A DNA stretch of 64,000 nucleotides from G963556115 sp963677015 (lineage in GTDB: Bacteria > Planctomycetota > SZUA-567). The notes under the pieces are model-generated. The model was not told the DNA's origin. It made no database searches and saw only the letters and a list, made by a program, of their open reading frames with translations. Location: positions 2,790,001-2,854,000 of the forward strand of contig OY781533.1 in the NCBI GenBank assembly GCA_963677015.1. The letters are read 5' to 3'. Positions 8,452 to 17,818 of this stretch are shown piece after piece (position 1 is the first letter of the stretch; each line of letters opens with the position of its first letter). The translations under genes and the position numbers were made by a program.

Positions 8452-9228
8452 CTAGCCCCCAAGCCCGACATGATACAGCACTATCCCTGCCGCTACCGCA
8501 ACATTCAGACTCTCCACCCGCCCGGCCATCGGGATAAATATCTGCTCCGACAACTCCAGTATCTCCGGCGCAACTCCGCCGCCTTCAGAGCCAAAGCAGA
8601 TCCCCAGCGCCGCCTCAGACGCCGTATATTCCACCCGGTTAAATGGACGTGCCTGCGGATTGAGCGCCGTCGCATAGAGTTTTATCCTGCCGGAAGCGGC
8701 AAGCTCCAGCAGCTCCGGACGCTCCAGCTGCAGGCATGCCACCCGAAATACCGTCCCCATACTCGCGCGGATAAACTTACCGTTGGCAGGAGACGCCCCG
8801 CCGACAAAGATACACCCGTCCATACCGGTGGCCTCGGCGATTCGCACCATCGCTCCGGCGTTACCCGGATCCTGAATATTATCGAGTACCGCCAGCCGCG
8901 CTCCCGGACGTACCAGCGCGGTAACCGCCACCTCCTGCTGCCGGTAGATCAGCGCCACCGTCTCCGAACTCTTGAGCTGAGAAAACTTTTTGAAACAGTC
9001 CTCACTCATCTCAACGATCTCAACACCATGCTGCGCCGCTTCCGCCACCGCCGCTTCCACTTCGGGCGTTGCCGACCTTGGAACGGTCAGCACCGCCTCC
9101 AGCCCGACCCCGCAGGCAAGTGCCTCGCGCAGCAGATGCACCCCTTCCGCGAGCACCCTGCCGTCACTTGATTTCTTTGCCAGCTGCATAAATTCCTTGA
9201 TCCGGGGATTCTGCCTGCTTGTAATCAC
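8452..9228 (-). CDS. TrmH/SpoU-family RNA 2'-O-methyltransferase
   Basis: SAM-dependent methylase of the SPOUT superfamily, acting on ribose 2'-OH of rRNA or tRNA. An N-terminal substrate-binding domain (~1-95) shows SRQNPRIKEF and AEGVHLLREAL. The catalytic domain has the three family motifs: N-x-Q-D-P-G-N-A-G-x-x-x-R, then CFGSEGGGVAPE, then IPMAGRVESLNVAVAAGI, which forms the trefoil knot. I prefer the GTG at 9226-9228, because AAGGAG lies 8 bases upstream; the frame extends 3 codons further to a GTG that would touch that site. Target not predictable. Probably co-transcribed with cysK, 90 bases upstream. Confidence 0.92.
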   Translation of the reverse strand: MITSRQNPRIKEFMQLAKKSSDGRVLAEGVHLLREALACGVGLEAVLTVPRSATPEVEAAVAEAAQHGVEIVEMSEDCFKKFSQLKSSETVALIYRQQEVAVTALVRPGARLAVLDNIQDPGNAGAMVRIAEATGMDGCIFVGGASPANGKFIRASMGTVFRVACLQLERPELLELAASGRIKLYATALNPQARPFNRVEYTASEAALGICFGSEGGGVAPEILELSEQIFIPMAGRVESLNVAVAAGIVLYHVGLGG

Positions 9229-9318
9229 CTTTACCACTCCTTAACACCATATAAAGAAAAACTGGTACCGGAACCCGCAAGCCCCAATACCAGAATATAA
9301 ATTAACCGTCCACAATAA

Positions 9319-10278
9319 TTAATCATCATACTCAAAGAGCTTGGTTGACAGGTAACGCTCCGCCAGATCCGGCAGTATCGCCACAATCTGCTTCCCGGCA
9401 AACTCCTCCAGAGCCGCCAGACGTACCGCCGCCGCCACCGCCGCACCACTGGAGATACCGCAGAGAATTCCTTCCTCCTGCCCCAGCCGCTTTGCCATGG
9501 CGATTGCATCCTCACTCGTAATCTGCTCACAACGGTCGATCAGACTGAGATCCAGATTATCCGGAATAAACCCGGCACCAATTCCCTGAATGCCATGCGG
9601 ACCCGGTTTGAGTTCCTTACCGGCCAGCTTCTGTGAGATTACCGGTGACTCCGCCGGTTCAACCGCCACACTGAGAATAGCCTTGCCCTTATTCTTCTTG
9701 ATAAACCTGCTGATACCGCTGATGGTGCCGCCGGTACCAACCCCGGCAACGAGTACATCAATACCGCCATCGGTATCGTTCCAGATCTCCGGACCGGTGG
9801 TCTTCTCATGAATCTCCGGATTTGCCGGATTCTTGAACTGCTGCGGCATAAACCGGTTCTGCGGATCCTGCTGCACATACTCGGTAGCCTCGTTTATCGC
9901 CCCGGTCATACCCAGCTGCGCGGGGGTAAGAATAATATTCGCTCCCAGAGCCTTGAGCACCTTACGCCGCTCTATAGACATGCTCTCCGGCATGGTCAGA
10001 GTCAGTTTATAACCTCTGGCTGCAGAGACATAAGCCAGCGCAATACCGGTATTGCCGCTTGTCGGCTCGACAATCTCCGAACCCTCATGGAGCTGCCCCC
10101 GTTTCTCCGCATCCCAGATCATATTCGCACCTACCCGGCACTTCACCGAAAAAGCAGGATTACGCGCTTCTACCTTGGCCAGAACCTCGGCTTTCGCCCC
10201 GGCACCGACCACCTTTTTGAGTCTTACGAGCGGTGTGTTACCGATCGCATAAGACTGATCCTCATATATTCTGGACAT
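9319..10278 (-). CDS. cysK: Cysteine synthase A (O-acetylserine sulfhydrylase)
   Basis: PLP-dependent enzyme joining O-acetylserine and sulfide to give cysteine. Clear family marks: N-terminal IGNTPLVRLKK, the lysine that binds PLP in NPAFSVKCR, the substrate loop PTSGNTGIALA, the phosphate loop GVGTGGTISG, and ISSGAAVAAA near the C-terminus. At 319 aa it has the usual length. AAGGAG stands 8-9 bases before the ATG. The C-terminus ends in FEYDD rather than the usual ...I motif that inserts into SAT, and no serine acetyltransferase gene is adjacent. Confidence 0.96.
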   Translation of the reverse strand: MSRIYEDQSYAIGNTPLVRLKKVVGAGAKAEVLAKVEARNPAFSVKCRVGANMIWDAEKRGQLHEGSEIVEPTSGNTGIALAYVSAARGYKLTLTMPESMSIERRKVLKALGANIILTPAQLGMTGAINEATEYVQQDPQNRFMPQQFKNPANPEIHEKTTGPEIWNDTDGGIDVLVAGVGTGGTISGISRFIKKNKGKAILSVAVEPAESPVISQKLAGKELKPGPHGIQGIGAGFIPDNLDLSLIDRCEQITSEDAIAMAKRLGQEEGILCGISSGAAVAAAVRLAALEEFAGKQIVAILPDLAERYLSTKLFEYDD

Positions 10279-10493
10279 AATACTATCTCCTTATAAAATG
10301 GTGGATTGATATTATTTAATCCGCACCGGCACCACTGCGGCACCGCGTACGCCTCTATACCTGGCTCAACGCCAGCAATTAATCTCACACCACATTCAGA
10401 GCACCGCCACAATTTTCCCGGCCCGCTGAAGTAACACCGCCTCAGACCGGCACCTCTCCCTGTAAACAACCATTTCCAACTTCAATTTCAAAA

Positions 10494-11282
10494 TTACTTA
10501 CTGCTGAAGATATTCATCTGCCTAAAACACTCATATACCTGATTAGAGTTTATATCCGGCACAAAGGTAGAAGCCGATACATACCCATTCTTCACCGAGA
10601 TAAAATCAGAAAACTCATCGGTATCCGGTTCGGTCATCTCGCCATCGAGATAGAACATATCCTTCTCACCCTGCTTACAGGGGTGAAACTTCTCCATAAA
10701 TCCGCTCATTCCCTGACGGGTAAGACGAATTCCTCTGACCTCATCGATATCCAGATCCGGAAAGTTAACATTCAGCAGAAATGCCGGCAGATCACCGAGT
10801 CCCGACTCGATCATCTCAAGCACCATACCAACTATCCGCCGCCCGTAATGCACCGCCGCATCCCACTTCGGATACTCCCAGTTATACGCCGACAGCGCCA
10901 CCGAAGGCACACCGTGAAACACACCTTCCATCGCCGCACCAACAGTACCGGAATAAAAGATATTTCGGCCCATATTAGGCCCGGAGTTTATCCCGCTTAG
11001 CAACAGATCCGGCTGCACGACCAGATTACCCAGAGCATACTTGACCGCATCCGCCGGATTTCCATCAACGCTCCAGCTCTCCCGGACAAAGTCATGCTCA
11101 TTATGCAGCTCACTGCGCCGTATTTCTATAGTCTTACCGAGTGATATCGACTGCCCAGCGCCGCTGCGGTTACGCTTGGGCGCCACGATATAGACCTCAT
11201 GCCCGAAATCAGCGACAAGATCCACCAGGTACTCCATTCCGGCCGCACCGATACCATCATCATTACTCAAAAGAATCTTCAT
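10494..11282 (-). CDS. surE: 5'/3'-nucleotidase SurE
   Basis: Metal-dependent phosphatase for nucleoside monophosphates, linked to stationary-phase survival. The N-terminus MKILLSNDDGI supplies the two metal-binding Asp. Also visible are PKRNRSGAGQSISL, SGINSGPNMG and the FYSGTVGAAMEG loop, all typical. The protein is 262 aa, normal for the family. Its ATG overlaps by one base the stop codon of the upstream coiled-coil membrane gene, so the two are translated from one message. The usual partner pcm is absent. Confidence 0.96.
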   Translation of the reverse strand: MKILLSNDDGIGAAGMEYLVDLVADFGHEVYIVAPKRNRSGAGQSISLGKTIEIRRSELHNEHDFVRESWSVDGNPADAVKYALGNLVVQPDLLLSGINSGPNMGRNIFYSGTVGAAMEGVFHGVPSVALSAYNWEYPKWDAAVHYGRRIVGMVLEMIESGLGDLPAFLLNVNFPDLDIDEVRGIRLTRQGMSGFMEKFHPCKQGEKDMFYLDGEMTEPDTDEFSDFISVKNGYVSASTFVPDINSNQVYECFRQMNIFSSK

Positions 11283-12082
11283 TACTCTGCACTTTCCTCG
11301 CTTCCGTCATTTTCTACCGCCGGTGCCACCACCTTCGCCCCGTCACCGCCGAGATTACCAATCATCTCCTGCAGGGTGCTGAGACGGTCACGCAGCAGTT
11401 TGATCTCTTCTTTCTGCTGCATATTTATCTGCTTGGAAAGCTGAATATGCTTTTGAAGTTTTAACAGTTCCTGCTGATGCTCCTTCTTTATAGTATCAAT
11501 ATTCTGAATCTCATCCTTGCGGTTCTGCAGTTCATCACGCGCCTTCTGCGCCTCCTTGAGCGCTTCATCACGCTCACGCACCAGATCCACATTCTGTGAA
11601 GAGATATCCTTCAGACGCTCGGACAGCCGTTCAACATTGGCCTCACCGGCCCCGATCTCCTTACGCGCGGACTCCAGCATCTTACTCATCTGATTATTAT
11701 CCACCGCATCCGACGCTATCTCCACCGCCATATCAAGCTTGCGGTTGACAATCTTATCATACTTGCCGCTCAGTTCGGCGTAATCCTTACTCAGCTTGGC
11801 CTCACGCTGCTTCCAGGAGAGTTCCCTCCCGTTCCATTCCGCATCACGCAGCCACATGAAATAATAGATCACTCCAGCAATTACCGCCAGCAAAAGCACA
11901 ACCGTCAGCAGATAGATCCACCAGGACACACCCCGTTTTTTAATCGCCATGATAGTCGGCTGCTGCGCCTCCTTGATGGTTGAGGCGATAAAGTTTGCCG
12001 CATCCTCAGGGGTCCAGCGCACCGGTGTGGTAGGCTGCATGACTGTCGATACATGTTCAAAAGAAGTATTATTATCTTCCAT
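11282..12082 (-). CDS. Single-pass membrane protein with long coiled coil
   Basis: 266 aa. Residues ~1-50 are cytosolic, one membrane segment (WWIYLLTVVLLLAVIAGVIYY) covers ~53-74, and residues ~80-235 are a charged heptad-rich coiled coil (many K, E, Q, R and L). The short tail is Ala/Glu/Val rich. No enzymatic motif is visible. Upstream of surE, sharing the TAATG overlap, so expression is coupled. The architecture recalls envelope scaffolds or septum-associated spacers, but no family was recognised. Confidence 0.8.
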   Translation of the reverse strand: MEDNNTSFEHVSTVMQPTTPVRWTPEDAANFIASTIKEAQQPTIMAIKKRGVSWWIYLLTVVLLLAVIAGVIYYFMWLRDAEWNGRELSWKQREAKLSKDYAELSGKYDKIVNRKLDMAVEIASDAVDNNQMSKMLESARKEIGAGEANVERLSERLKDISSQNVDLVRERDEALKEAQKARDELQNRKDEIQNIDTIKKEHQQELLKLQKHIQLSKQINMQQKEEIKLLRDRLSTLQEMIGNLGGDGAKVVAPAVENDGSEESAE

Positions 12083-12315
12083 ATTTTTCTCCGCAGATAC
12101 CTGTAAATAAATAAGATATTTTATAGCCTATTATAGCAATAACACCGGTAATTTCATCAATAAAAGTTGACTCAGAGGATAAAAGACGATAATGACTGTG
12201 ATTATCCGCAGCTTTTAAAAGAAAAAGCGACAATTTAGATAAAATAAATTGCATAACATATTGACTGCCAGACGATAATTCCTATTATATTTATTACAAA
12301 AATAAACAGAAAAAA

Positions 12316-12392
12316 GGGCTCGTAGCTCAGTTGGTCAGAGCAGGTGACTCATAATCACTTTGTCAGGGGTTCAAGTCCCTTCGAGCCCACCA
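12316..12392 (+). tRNA. tRNA with CAT anticodon (tRNA-Met, elongator type likely)
   Basis: A 77-base cloverleaf including encoded CCA. The acceptor stem is GGGCTCG with CGAGCCC, D-stem GCTC/GAGC, anticodon loop CTCATAA closed by a GGTGA/TCACT stem with one G-T pair, and T-loop TTCAAGT. The first pair is G-C, unlike initiator tRNA. CAT can also be the lysidine-modified Ile2 tRNA, which I cannot exclude. A terminator follows. Confidence 0.93.
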
Positions 12393-12402
12393 GCAAAAAT
12401 CC

Positions 12403-12441
12403 ACCGTAAACTCCATAAAATATGGGTTTACGGTTTTTTTA
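12403..12441 (+). terminator. Terminator of the tRNA gene
   Basis: ACCGTAAAC (12403-12411) pairs with GTTTACGGT (12426-12434), with a further 4-bp inner stem after a one-base bulge, and is followed by a run of seven or more T. Confidence 0.9.
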
Positions 12442-12848
12442 TACCCCGCGCTATTACCAGTTTAGCAGCAGAATCATTCTAAACCCACCCCGGTTTTAAA
12501 ATTTGACCTGCATACAGACTGCCGCATACCAGCTGAAATCTACTACGCCCGGCATTATCACTGAATAAACGCTATAAACCAGTCACCCATACAGCATACA
12601 TCCGATCCAGCTATACCATTTAAAAGATAACACTTGTTTACATAAATATCCGTTTACTACGCAAAAAAGTAGAATTTAATAAAATTTGTATTATAATAAA
12701 GTTGGAACTATTAAATATGAGCAAAGTAATATAACTCTCAGATAACAAATACAGATAGCTTCCAGAATAGAGAAGCAGCGGGAAATATTCAAAAACTGTT
12801 TGAAAAACGTTGTCACCTAATTTACCAGTAATCCGGACGGGGTAGCCA
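12442..12848. other. Intergenic region before the second receiver-GGDEF gene
   Basis: Moderately AT-rich. A TATAAT lies near 12691, but no good -35 stands at the right distance. A 140-codon minus-strand frame (12638-13060) mostly overlaps the receiver domain of the next gene and is a shadow. Confidence 0.45.
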
Positions 12849-14504
12849 ATGTTGAATCTCTTAAACGCCAATATTCTGTTATGTGATGATTCACGACTGG
12901 ATCGTACTTTTGCGACCCGCTCACTGCTTGATGAGGGTTTCAAAAATATCCATGAAGCGACAAACTGGGAAACAGCCAAAAAAATCTGCCTAAATGAACG
13001 AATAAGCTGCTGCATAATTGATTTACTGATGAATGAAGGTGAAGGAACCGAATTAATCAAGGAATTAAGGCAGCTGCCCGGTTATAACCGGGTTCCAATG
13101 CTTATTATCACCGCCAGTGAATCCGAAGAAAAGACCTGGTCATGCCTGAAGAATGGCGCGGATGATTATATTACCAAACCTTATCACGCTAAAGCCCTGG
13201 CAGTTAGGGTCAAACTGCATATAGAACGCTTTTTTGTAGAAATATGCTATAAGGATCTTATTGAATATATGTCCTGCGGATTTATTATATATAAGCCAAT
13301 CAACAACGGCACGGAGTTTGAATTTGTAGAATTCAATCATGCCGGAGAGAATATCGATAATATCAAACGCGAAGACATAATCGGCAAAAAATTGACCGAA
13401 GCATTCCCAGAAGTAGAAGAAATCGGTTTTCTGGATGTTCTTAAACGAGTTTTACAGACCGGAAAACCGGAAAAGCTGCAGCTGAATGAATATGAATATA
13501 AAAATAAACACAAAACTATCTGGAGAGATAATTTTGTATACCGCCTTCCAGACAATGAAATAGTTACCATCTATGATGACCGCACCGAAAAGATGCAGGC
13601 ACTGGAAGAACTGAAACGTTCAAACACACGGTTAAGACTTGCGGCGGAAGGAGCCCGTTTGGGAGTTTGGGAGCTTGATCTGATTGCAAGAAAATTCCTC
13701 TGGGATGAATGGATGTATGAACTGTATGGAGTTGACCCCGCTGATTTTGATTTAAAATATGAAACCTGGGAAAAATTGGTCGATCCCGACGATCTGAAAG
13801 CTCTCAATACCGAACTGATATCAGTCATCGCCGACAATAAAAAATATGACGGTGAATTCCGAATCACCAAACCCTCAGGTGAAGTACGCTATATAAAAGC
13901 GCATGGAATCATCTCCCTCGATGAATCAGGCACCCCTTGCCACCTGACAGGTATAAATTATGACATCACTGAAAGGAGGCTCGCCGAGATAAAACTAGCG
14001 GAATCAGCCCTCCGTGACAGCCTGACAAATCTGTATAACAGACGCTACCTGTACCAGAAGCTGCAGGAGCTGCACCAGAAACACCTGCGTGATTCATCGG
14101 TATTTACCGTCGCCCTCTTTGACCTGGATCATTTCAAATCAATAAATGACAACTACGGACACCTTACAGGAGATAGAATTCTGCTGCATTTCTCACACCT
14201 GCTAACTTCATCTCTACGCCCCTACGATGTCATCGCCCGCTTTGGCGGTGAAGAATTCATCGCAGTATTTATCGATACGGATAAAACTCTGGCCTCACAG
14301 ATTTGCCGGCGCATTCTTGAAAAACTTGGCAGTGAATCGCTGCCCGCTGAGGATACCGTCATACAATATTCCTTTACTTGCGGTATATGTGATATACAGG
14401 AGTTTTCAGGAAAAGCATTGAATATCGACCAGCTGATCTTATGCGCCGATGAACGCCTATACCGAGGGAAAGAAAACGGCAGAAAACAGATTATCTCTGA
14501 ATAA
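12849..14504 (+). CDS. Response regulator diguanylate cyclase (receiver-PAS-GGDEF), paralogue
   Basis: 551 aa with the same architecture as the gene at 4970-6619: receiver with CDD and Asp58 (CCIIDLL), Thr in ITAS and Lys in TKPY; PAS-like region ~135-250; PAS/PAC ~265-375; GGDEF domain with FGGEEF and an RPYD inhibition site. Many blocks are shared word for word with the paralogue (AAEGARLGVWEL, KPSGE, SFTCGI), so the two arose by duplication. The sensor middle parts are more divergent than the receiver and GGDEF ends. GGGG lies about 7 bases before the ATG. No kinase gene is adjacent. It should synthesise c-di-GMP when phosphorylated. Confidence 0.92.
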   Translation: MLNLLNANILLCDDSRLDRTFATRSLLDEGFKNIHEATNWETAKKICLNERISCCIIDLLMNEGEGTELIKELRQLPGYNRVPMLIITASESEEKTWSCLKNGADDYITKPYHAKALAVRVKLHIERFFVEICYKDLIEYMSCGFIIYKPINNGTEFEFVEFNHAGENIDNIKREDIIGKKLTEAFPEVEEIGFLDVLKRVLQTGKPEKLQLNEYEYKNKHKTIWRDNFVYRLPDNEIVTIYDDRTEKMQALEELKRSNTRLRLAAEGARLGVWELDLIARKFLWDEWMYELYGVDPADFDLKYETWEKLVDPDDLKALNTELISVIADNKKYDGEFRITKPSGEVRYIKAHGIISLDESGTPCHLTGINYDITERRLAEIKLAESALRDSLTNLYNRRYLYQKLQELHQKHLRDSSVFTVALFDLDHFKSINDNYGHLTGDRILLHFSHLLTSSLRPYDVIARFGGEEFIAVFIDTDKTLASQICRRILEKLGSESLPAEDTVIQYSFTCGICDIQEFSGKALNIDQLILCADERLYRGKENGRKQIISE

Positions 14505-14829
14505 CAATATTCGTTTACACCCCTGCCTCCCTTTCGTTATATTTATACAGCCTGCCGCGAGGTGCACTCGGACACATTCATATATCCTGCTCCCAGCTTA
14601 TAGCCGGTAGTAGACTTCACCACATCCCATGTCTTATTCACAACATCAGTAATACATCAGCAGTGAAGACTGTCAAATCACAACCATCAAGTATTACCTA
14701 TACTGCACTGATACTTAAATTAATTAACCTAGTAAAAAAACGAAAATAGTTTATCATGGAAACTTCAGCAGCAAAGATCGGTTACCGTACAAATCGTGGA
14801 GGCATTTATTCATTTGGAAGGAGGAAACT
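14505..14829. other. Intergenic region upstream of the HtrA gene
   Basis: No gene or clear terminator. GGAAAC at 14758-14763 with CGGTTA 15 bases on resembles an ECF/sigmaE-type promoter, which would suit an envelope-stress protease, but the match is partial. A strong GGAAGGAGG site precedes the ATG. Confidence 0.4.
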
Positions 14830-16356
14830 ATGAATTATAACCCAAAGAAGCACTTCTGGAGTCTGATAATACTATTAATGCTGGGCTTAGCCATGCCGAC
14901 AGCATTCTGCCAACCGCTCAGCAACAATCTCAGGCTAGCCAAGAACCTCTCGGATGCGTATGTCGAAGTAGCCGAAAAAATCAAGCCCTCTGTAGTTACT
15001 ATTGAATGTATCAACCTCTATGTCACTCCCGCCGAAGAAGAAGATAATTCCGCAGAAACCGCTGAAGTTATCCCTGAGGAGATGTTACCAGCCGAAGTAC
15101 ACCGGTTTTTAAGCCGCATGCAGGAGGATAGTGTCGATGAAGTCAACCCCGGCTCATGCACCGGCACCGGTGTCATAATAGCAGCAGACGGCGTGGTGGT
15201 GACAAATTACCATGTGGTCAAAGATGCTATCAGCATCAAGGTCAAACTCGATAACGGCAAACAACTGGTAGCCGAAGTCATTGGCCTTGACCCCAAGACC
15301 GATCTTGCCGTATTACAGCTTAATACTAAAGAAAAACTTCCAGCGGCCACTCTCGGCGATTACGCTTCCTGTAAAGTCGGCAGTATTGTCATTGCTATCG
15401 GCGCTCCCGAAGGGTTTGAGCAGAGCGTTACCTTTGGACATATATCAGCGCTGCAACGTTCGAGCGAAGATCTCTATTATCTTGACGATCTGGTTTATCT
15501 GAACTTTATTCAGACCGACGCCGCAATCAATCACGGCAACTCAGGCGGGCCGCTGGTCACCCTTGACGGCGAAGTTATAGGTATTAATTGTGTCGGAGCC
15601 GATGATGCAGACAATCTTAACTTTGCCATTCCGGTCAGCACCGTAAAAAACGTAGTCAAAAAGATACTCAAATTTGGCGAGGTGCCACGCGGCTACATGG
15701 GAGTCGGCACCTATGAACTGCGTAATTTCCGTAATGGCGCTGCTCATGAAGGTCTACTGGTACAGAAGGTCCACCCCAACACCCCTGGGGCTGCAGCCGG
15801 ACTTAAAATGGGAGATATCCTCTTGAGCTATAACGGCGTAAAACTCGAGACCAATCAGCAGATTCTACGTCTGGTAGCCAACTCAGAGATAGGCTCAAAA
15901 GCCACAATAGAATATCTGCGCAATGGACAGACCAGAGCTACTGAAACAACCATTGCCGCCCAGCCGCAAAACCTCGACCGGCCGGCAATGGATCTGATTG
16001 CCACTGATGATGCTGAGTATCAGAGACCGGAGTCATATGAAAGCGAACTACTCGGTATTACTGCAATCGCCCTGCCGCTAAAAGACGGATTCCCCGATGA
16101 TGTCGAATTTTTCAAGGATAAATCCGGATTATTGATTACAGCTATTGATAATCGCTTATCGGCATATACCTCAGGCCTGATCCCGGGAATGATTATAAAG
16201 TTCGTGAATTTCACCCCTGTAAACACTCTCGCCGACCTGGAGCAGGTCGAAAAGAAAATCACCCCCGCGAGCGAAGTACTGATTCAGGCACTCTTGACAA
16301 CCGACATCCCGGTTACTTCAATACTGGATCTAAGCCTCGACGAAAAAGTCAAATAA
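14830..16356 (+). CDS. HtrA/Deg-family periplasmic serine protease with two PDZ domains
   Basis: 508 aa; degrades or refolds misfolded envelope proteins. A signal peptide covers ~1-27 (MPTAFC before the cut). The trypsin-like domain carries the triad: His in TNYHVVKDA, Asp in PKTDLAVLQL and Ser in HGNSGGPLV. An acidic insert of about 35 residues (rich in E, ~58-95) sits before the catalytic core. PDZ1 spans ~285-370 (GYMGVGTYEL, PNTPGAAAGLKMGDILLSYNG). A more divergent PDZ2 (~400-495) has SGLIPGMIIKFVN. RBS GGAGG lies 6-7 bases upstream. The gene stands alone, whereas DegP is often near a two-component pair. Confidence 0.93.
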   Translation: MNYNPKKHFWSLIILLMLGLAMPTAFCQPLSNNLRLAKNLSDAYVEVAEKIKPSVVTIECINLYVTPAEEEDNSAETAEVIPEEMLPAEVHRFLSRMQEDSVDEVNPGSCTGTGVIIAADGVVVTNYHVVKDAISIKVKLDNGKQLVAEVIGLDPKTDLAVLQLNTKEKLPAATLGDYASCKVGSIVIAIGAPEGFEQSVTFGHISALQRSSEDLYYLDDLVYLNFIQTDAAINHGNSGGPLVTLDGEVIGINCVGADDADNLNFAIPVSTVKNVVKKILKFGEVPRGYMGVGTYELRNFRNGAAHEGLLVQKVHPNTPGAAAGLKMGDILLSYNGVKLETNQQILRLVANSEIGSKATIEYLRNGQTRATETTIAAQPQNLDRPAMDLIATDDAEYQRPESYESELLGITAIALPLKDGFPDDVEFFKDKSGLLITAIDNRLSAYTSGLIPGMIIKFVNFTPVNTLADLEQVEKKITPASEVLIQALLTTDIPVTSILDLSLDEKVK

Positions 16357-16661
16357 AAAGACTCCTCCAACTAAATCGTATCTTCAATAAAAATACTAGA
16401 CATCCTGTTTCTTTACAGCAACTGCACTGTAATTAATACAGGGTGTCTAAATAAGCAGCTTTATCCGGTTCTGGTTCCTTTCATCCCGTGCACATGAAAA
16501 CATCCACACATATTCCAATATCTAAGCAACAAACCACCGCCGCCACTCGAACAACATTCCTTTTTATCTTTTCCAACTCGCAAAATAAACCCGGTATTTT
16601 CTCAAATAGAATAACGCTAATATCTCTTAATACTTACCGCCAAAAACACATTTTTTTTCAT
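16357..16661. other. Intergenic region after HtrA
   Basis: Contains a perfect small inverted repeat, CTGTA and TACAG around ATTAA, near 16427-16441, with no T-run. Nothing else is recognised before the promoter at 16662. Confidence 0.4.
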
Positions 16662-16690
16662 TTGTGAAATTTTTAAAAAAGTGCTAGGAT
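16662..16690 (+). promoter_or_regulatory. Predicted promoter of the small Cys-rich protein gene
   Basis: TTGTGA (16662-16667), 17-base spacer, TAGGAT (16685-16690), 50 bases before the ATG at 16741, which has GGAG 8 bases upstream. Confidence 0.5.
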
Positions 16691-16740
16691 GAGGTTACAG
16701 ATGCGGTTTTAGCCATAGCTCTTTTCACAGGAGATACCTC

Positions 16741-16962
16741 ATGTCAGACTGTAAATGCCTTCCCGGATGCCCTTTCTTCAATGACAAAATGCCCGATACC
16801 AGCGGACTCGGCGAGATCTACAAAAAGAAGTACTGCAAAGGCGATAATTCCAAATGCGCCCGCTTCCTGATCTTCACCAAACTCGGTAAACCTGCCGTAC
16901 CGCCAAATCTCTATCCCAACATGATCGATGAAGCCCAGAAAATAATCGCAGCCAAAATGTAA
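16741..16962 (+). CDS. Small Cys-rich protein (C-x3-C and C-x6-C pairs), unknown role
   Basis: 73 aa. Four of its five Cys form two pairs: CLPGC near residues 6-10 and CKGDNSKC at ~32-39, with FF-N-D-K-M between them. The pattern C-x-P-F-F-N-D-K ... Y-K-x-x-Y-C-x-G-D-N-x-x-C-A-R is one I recall as a recurrent small hypothetical in anaerobic Gram-negative bacteria, sometimes attached to sensory proteins. The Cys arrangement suggests metal or Fe-S binding. The hydrophobic C-terminal helix ends IIAAKM. Its own promoter and a strong ribosome site support expression. Function unknown. Confidence 0.8.
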   Translation: MSDCKCLPGCPFFNDKMPDTSGLGEIYKKKYCKGDNSKCARFLIFTKLGKPAVPPNLYPNMIDEAQKIIAAKM

Positions 16963-17143
16963 CCCAGAAACGAATCGTAGCCTGCGTTTAAATAGTGAGT
17001 TTTATAGCAAAATCTGCAATTCTACGTTTCCAGTACTATTTGTAATAACCAAAGAGAAGTAGACTCTGGTTATTTTCTACGGCTGTGTGCTGAATAATCC
17101 GGCAGATACGCCATCATCAACAATATTATATTAAGGAAACAAA

Positions 17144-17818
17144 ATGTCAGAACCCAGCGCTTTATTCAATTATCTGCTGATAATTACCGGCATTATTACC
17201 GGCATGGCTGTCACCAGAATCATCGCTGGAATAGGCGCGATACTAATAAAGCGCGACAGCTGCAAAGTGTACTGGGTACACCTTACCTGGTCTTTAACCC
17301 TACTGCTTCTGTTACTACAAACCTGGTACAACCACTACAACTGGGGTACTGATCAAAACAAAGCTGCATTACTCACCGGTTTCGGCGGTTTCCTAGCCAG
17401 CCTTCTGTTCCCCATAATCCTGTATTTCGCTGCCATAATCCTGTTTCCTGATACTTCAGCAATAAATATCAACAACTACCGAGAATATTATTACCGGCAT
17501 TGCCAAATGCTCTTTGCAGTTGGCGCGATGGCACTTTTATTCCTCCTTATAAGTGACAACTTCCTGACCAATACCCCCGAACCAGTACTAAGACCTGCAA
17601 ATATACTGCGATTTGTTTTATTTCTACTACTACTGCTAGTATACAGAAGCAGTAGTCCTAGAGTACATGGAATTGTAGCCTTACTCGTAATGCTGCTGCT
17701 GTTGATTTTTTGTTATCATAACACGACTGTAGACGGTGCCCAAAAAAAAACGCTGCAAAGCCTAGAGCTAAGCAGCGCAACAAAAATAGTATTTTCAGAA
17801 TACCACCTGAAACTTTAG
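17144..17818 (+). CDS. Polytopic membrane protein, 224 aa, unknown
   Basis: About six hydrophobic segments: ~8-32, 44-61, 76-102, 121-141, 151-167 and 172-190, with a hydrophilic C-terminal tail. No transporter or enzyme motif is recognised. A weak ribosome site (AAGGAAA) precedes the ATG. The stop codon overlaps the stop of the convergent aldo/keto reductase gene. The lower GC and high Leu/Ile content fit a membrane protein and say little about origin. Confidence 0.7.
   Translation: MSEPSALFNYLLIITGIITGMAVTRIIAGIGAILIKRDSCKVYWVHLTWSLTLLLLLLQTWYNHYNWGTDQNKAALLTGFGGFLASLLFPIILYFAAIILFPDTSAININNYREYYYRHCQMLFAVGAMALLFLLISDNFLTNTPEPVLRPANILRFVLFLLLLLVYRSSSPRVHGIVALLVMLLLLIFCYHNTTVDGAQKKTLQSLELSSATKIVFSEYHLKL

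Noticed and set aside
10279..10493. Possible riboswitch or leader upstream of cysK
   Set aside because: GC-rich with small hairpins but no conserved T-box, SAM or other motif. It is just as likely the 3' region of the upstream surE unit.
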